Shown piece by piece: positions 61,955 through 64,000 of a stretch of DNA of 64,000 nt; the stretch's first letter is position 1; each line of letters starts with the position of its first letter. The notes beneath the pieces were generated by a model that saw only the letters and a program-made list of their open reading frames with translations, did not search any database and was not told the origin of the DNA. The stretch is from Planococcus glaciei (GTDB lineage: Bacteria; Bacillota; Bacilli; Bacillales_A; Planococcaceae). Location: positions 107,308-171,307 of the forward strand of contig NZ_FNDC01000008.1 of assembly GCF_900099655.1 (NCBI RefSeq), written 5' to 3'. The translations under genes and the position numbers were made by a program.

Positions 61955-62860
61955 ATGAAAAAAGTAATTGATATGGTTGATTCAAAATCAATAACTACAG
62001 GCGTTTCATTGGTTGATTTAAAAAAAGCTGAAAAAGAGCTTGGCGCACTCTTTCCAGGTGAACTCATAGACCTTTATTTAGAAACAAATGGTGCTGAGTT
62101 TGGAGAATGGGTCTTATGTTCACTAATCATGATTCAAAACCAATCCAACAGACCTGAAAACTTACCTGCTGATATGATTTGTATTGGAGAGAATAAGAGT
62201 GGAGATAAACTTTGTTATCGCATTCGAAAAAGGTGGATGCAGGAGTATCTCTATCTTTGGAATACAAAAAAAAGAAGTTTAGACAAAAGAACATACCTTT
62301 TAAATGAGCTTATCGAACGGAGCGTTTCGAAAGATAGCGCTGGAAAGCCTCAATCTCTTGGTAATTTTACTATCGAAAGTGGAAAGGTGATTGTCACAGA
62401 TCCTTGTTACTCAACCGAAGATACAGAGATACAGGTTCATCTATCGAATGTAAAAAAAGGACAATGGACAGCTTCCATTTCTTATACAGACGATGAAGTT
62501 GTTGACACGTTAACGGCCTACTTCACAGAAAAGAAACCGAGTGGCAAATGGCATGTTTGCGATCAGCTTATTAGTGTTGACTCTGCACAGGCTGGCATCT
62601 TCGATGCTGCTGTATTTGGGAGAGATGAAAGTATACCTGGTGAAGTAGAAAACGTTTACGGTATCGAGATGGATGAAGAGGGATTGAAATACTACGTTGC
62701 CTGTTCGGATGTAGTGGCATCAGATGATCAGGGAGGCGTACTTCCTGGCGGTGCAGTGGCCATGTCCGGATACGGAGATGGCCTGTATGAAGTAAGTATT
62801 AAATACAATATCTCCAAAGAGGTAGTCGGCGTAAAGATTGACTTTGGTGAAGAAGAGTAA
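61955..62860 (+). CDS. SUKH (SMI1/KNR4) plus DUF4241-like protein
   Basis: 301 residues. Residues 1-125 resemble the SUKH fold (SLVDLKKAEKELGALFPGELIDLYLETNGAEFGEWVLCS; the L..LYL.TNGAEFG block is typical). Residues 135-301 match DUF4241: VTDPCYSTEDTEI, VDSAQAGIFDAAVFGRDES, ASDDQGGVLPGGAVAMSGYGDGLYEVSIKY. SUKH proteins are often immunity factors against contact-dependent or polymorphic toxins. GGAGG precedes the ATG; a TGG-TAAAAT extended -10 lies at about 61861. AT-rich and flanked by palindromes R1 and R2. Confidence 0.8.
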   Translation: MKKVIDMVDSKSITTGVSLVDLKKAEKELGALFPGELIDLYLETNGAEFGEWVLCSLIMIQNQSNRPENLPADMICIGENKSGDKLCYRIRKRWMQEYLYLWNTKKRSLDKRTYLLNELIERSVSKDSAGKPQSLGNFTIESGKVIVTDPCYSTEDTEIQVHLSNVKKGQWTASISYTDDEVVDTLTAYFTEKKPSGKWHVCDQLISVDSAQAGIFDAAVFGRDESIPGEVENVYGIEMDEEGLKYYVACSDVVASDDQGGVLPGGAVAMSGYGDGLYEVSIKYNISKEVVGVKIDFGEEE

Positions 62861-62881
62861 GTATAGAGATTCACTTAAATC

Positions 62882-62913
62882 AAATGTAACTTAATTGCTA
62901 ATAAGTTACATTC
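62882..62913. repeat. Palindromic element R2 (32 bases)
   Basis: Left arm AAATGTAACTTAAT, core TGCT, right arm AATAAGTTACATTC. It lies 21 bases after the SUKH-DUF4241 stop. Confidence 0.85.
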
Positions 62914-63053
62914 AAAACCAATAGAAAATCTCTTGAAAATTTATTATTTCGAGAAAAACGAAACTTTACTGGAAATCAATGGGTATAGTTATGAGAAAGC
63001 GGATTCTACTTAGATTTTTAAACAGAAACCGTAGATACAAAAGGAGGAAATAC

Positions 63054-63158
63054 ATGTTAACTAATGTTGGAGTACCGGGACTAATTATTACTGGCGTCGT
63101 TTTGATTGGATTAATCCTTTTAGTTAGAGCTTTATTCAAGAAAAAGAAACAATACTAA
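63054..63158 (+). CDS. 34-residue membrane peptide, TatA-like N-terminus
   Basis: MLTNVGVPGLIITGVVLIGL, then ILLVRALFKKKKQY. AAAGGAGGAAA, near-ideal, lies just upstream. One apolar helix (about 8-25) and a Lys-rich tail. The opening NVGVPGLI resembles the start of TatA (NIGVPGLI) without the amphipathic helix. It has its own terminator, which abuts R3. Function unknown: a small regulator, toxin or TatA mimic are all possible. Confidence 0.7.
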   Translation: MLTNVGVPGLIITGVVLIGLILLVRALFKKKKQY

Positions 63159-63165
63159 GCGATGA

Positions 63166-63190
63166 AGCCCTCCAGTACTGGAGGGCTTTT
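63166..63190 (+). terminator. Terminator of the membrane-peptide gene
   Basis: AAGCCCTCCAG and CTGGAGGGCTT around TA, then TTTT. The hairpin ends exactly where R3 begins. Confidence 0.9.
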
Positions 63191-63222
63191 GAATACAACA
63201 TAATTAGTATTAAGTTACATTC
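63191..63222. repeat. Palindromic element R3 (32 bases, hybrid)
   Basis: Left arm and core (GAATACAACATAAT, TAGT) are identical to R1; right arm ATTAAGTTACATTC is identical to R4. Confidence 0.88.
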
Positions 63223-63239
63223 ATTGCCTTCCTAATTCT

Positions 63240-63521
63240 TTATATACTGATGAGAAACATCATGGTTACTATTGCGGTGAATAAAGAACCGAAAAAATAC
63301 AGATTTTTTGTTCTTTCTCCGAATTCGTCATATTTGGATGGCGGGTCTCGTAGTAACCACGTATAGGAGAGTAGAATTAGAAAGATTACGATACCACTTA
63401 CGATGTCAGCGGCATTCAAATTAGTAAAAGATTCCTGAAAGTTTTCAGTCATATAAACTATGCAAAGAAAAAATATAGAATTTAAAAAGTAAAGATATAA
63501 AAAGTATTTCAAATTTGTCAT
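63240..63521 (-). CDS. Small membrane protein, cassette gene on reverse strand
   Basis: 93 residues with three hydrophobic helices at about 5-24, 38-55 and 72-92: YLYFLNSIFFLCIVYM, ADIVSGIVIFLILLSYTWLL, FFGSLFTAIVTMMFLISI, and a charged loop RDPPSKYDEFGERTK. AAGGGAG lies 11 bases before the ATG. Flanked by R3 and R4 and opposite in direction to the two preceding units. Family not recognised. Confidence 0.65.
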   Translation of the reverse strand: MTNLKYFLYLYFLNSIFFLCIVYMTENFQESFTNLNAADIVSGIVIFLILLSYTWLLRDPPSKYDEFGERTKNLYFFGSLFTAIVTMMFLISI

Positions 63522-63639
63522 ATCGTAAATAACTCCCTTAGTTAAAACCCATTTTCAATTTTCTATACCCCCTTCTTCTTGGATAAAAATTGTAATTTCT
63601 CGATTAAAGCTTTTTGCTATCTCATTCTTAATACAAATT

Positions 63640-63671
63640 GAATGTAACTTAATTCACATTAAGTTACATTC
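63640..63671. repeat. Palindromic element R4 (32 bases, perfect arms)
   Basis: Arms GAATGTAACTTAAT and ATTAAGTTACATTC are exact complements, with core TCAC. A group II intron starts six bases later. Confidence 0.9.
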
Positions 63672-63677
63672 GTTTTA

Positions 63678-64000
63678 GTGTGCCCGGCATGGGCGTAATC
63701 TATAGGGTGCAAGTCCCGAACGGTGAAGGCAGAAGTAACCGTTAGCCAAGCGCAAGGGTGTCCACGGCGACGTGGAATCTGAAGGAAGCGGGCGGCAAAC
63801 CTCCGGTCTGAGGAACACGAACTTCATATAAGGCTATGTGCGATTGGGTGAGTCTGCTGAACAAGGCAAAGCCCTTTCTGCCGAAGGTCGCATGCAGTAA
63901 ATGAAGCAGATAGGTGGAGGGAAAGATTGCGTTCTTACCCGGGGAGGTCTGGTTGAAACGCCAAGTACCCTTGGTAACCTGCCCAGTGATGGGCAGGTGA
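63678..64000 (+). mobile_element. Group II intron, 5' portion (continues past the window)
   Basis: The 5' boundary GTGTG fits the group II consensus GUGYG. Domain I landmarks follow: CCCGGCATGGGCG, TATAGGGTGCAAGTCCCGAA, CGCAAGGGTGTCC, CTGAAGGAAGCGGGCGGCAA, AACACGAACTTCATATAAGGC and GGTGGAGGGAAAGATTGCG. These are characteristic of bacterial group II intron ribozymes. The reverse transcriptase/maturase gene and domains V-VI must lie to the right. Subclass is not assigned. No protein start is seen before the edge. Confidence 0.85.

Noticed and set aside
61797..63671. CRISPR array
   Set aside because: The four repeats are palindromic and 32 bases, but spacings are 277-1053 bases and contain genes, with no cas genes, so this is not CRISPR.

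Overview
The window looks like the chromosome of a low-to-middle GC Gram-positive bacterium of the Bacillales, most likely a Planococcaceae member close to Planococcus or Planomicrobium. Evidence: strong AAGGAGG-type ribosome binding sites, frequent TTG and GTG starts, a FruR-FruK-FruA operon with a CcpA-type cre site, ptsHI, an ECF-type transporter, a TxpA/BsrG-like type I toxin and many single-gene units ending in GC-rich hairpins plus T-runs. The genus is an inference; no rRNA or tRNA gene is present to fix it.

Layout. 1-9.7 kb: small enzymes, then carbon metabolism: a CstA-type transporter, a GlcD/D-lactate dehydrogenase-type flavoenzyme translationally coupled to a BASS transporter, NAD(P)HX dehydratase, a ZIP metal transporter and an MBL-fold hydrolase. 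9.7-14.4 kb: an NTF2-like protein, then a nucleoside hydrolase followed by a complete ECF transporter (S, T and two ATPases, one with a degenerate signature motif). 14.6-20.4 kb: ptsHI and fruRKA, divergent from a shared regulatory region. 20.6-34.5 kb: a PAS-PAS-GGDEF-EAL gene broken by an in-frame TGA, an AI-2E-family membrane protein, SDR, SRPBCC and P-loop genes, a frameshifted aminoglycoside-phosphotransferase-like gene, a type I toxin-antitoxin locus, a second MBL-fold gene, an AarF/UbiB-like kinase with an extra membrane domain, and a MarR-GNAT fusion. 34.5-44.2 kb: small stress, regulatory and detoxification genes and a fatty-acyl-CoA ligase. 44.4-48.6 kb: a two-component system facing a two-gene ABC transporter. 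48.7-61.2 kb: GNAT, glycosyltransferase, HAD and Bcr/CflA genes, and a 1389-residue cytoplasmic protein combining TPR repeats with a C39-like peptidase domain.

The right end (about 61.2-64 kb) is visibly AT-richer and accessory in character. Four 32-base palindromic elements, at 61797, 62882, 63191 and 63640, separate three single-gene units: a SUKH-DUF4241 protein, a 34-residue membrane peptide and a small membrane protein on the opposite strand. One element looks like a left-half/right-half hybrid of two others, as crossover inside a recombination site would produce. A group II intron begins six bases after the last element and runs off the window. I regard this possible recombination-site-bounded cassette array as the most interesting signal here.

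Other regulatory signals include two near-identical promoter-operator modules of the PadR type (ATGT-N8-ACAT) at 27.3 and 29.7 kb, a cre site inside the fru promoter, a palindrome over the MarR-GNAT promoter, and overlapping palindromes at the acyl-CoA ligase start site. Base positions of short non-coding sites were counted by hand and may be off by one or two.
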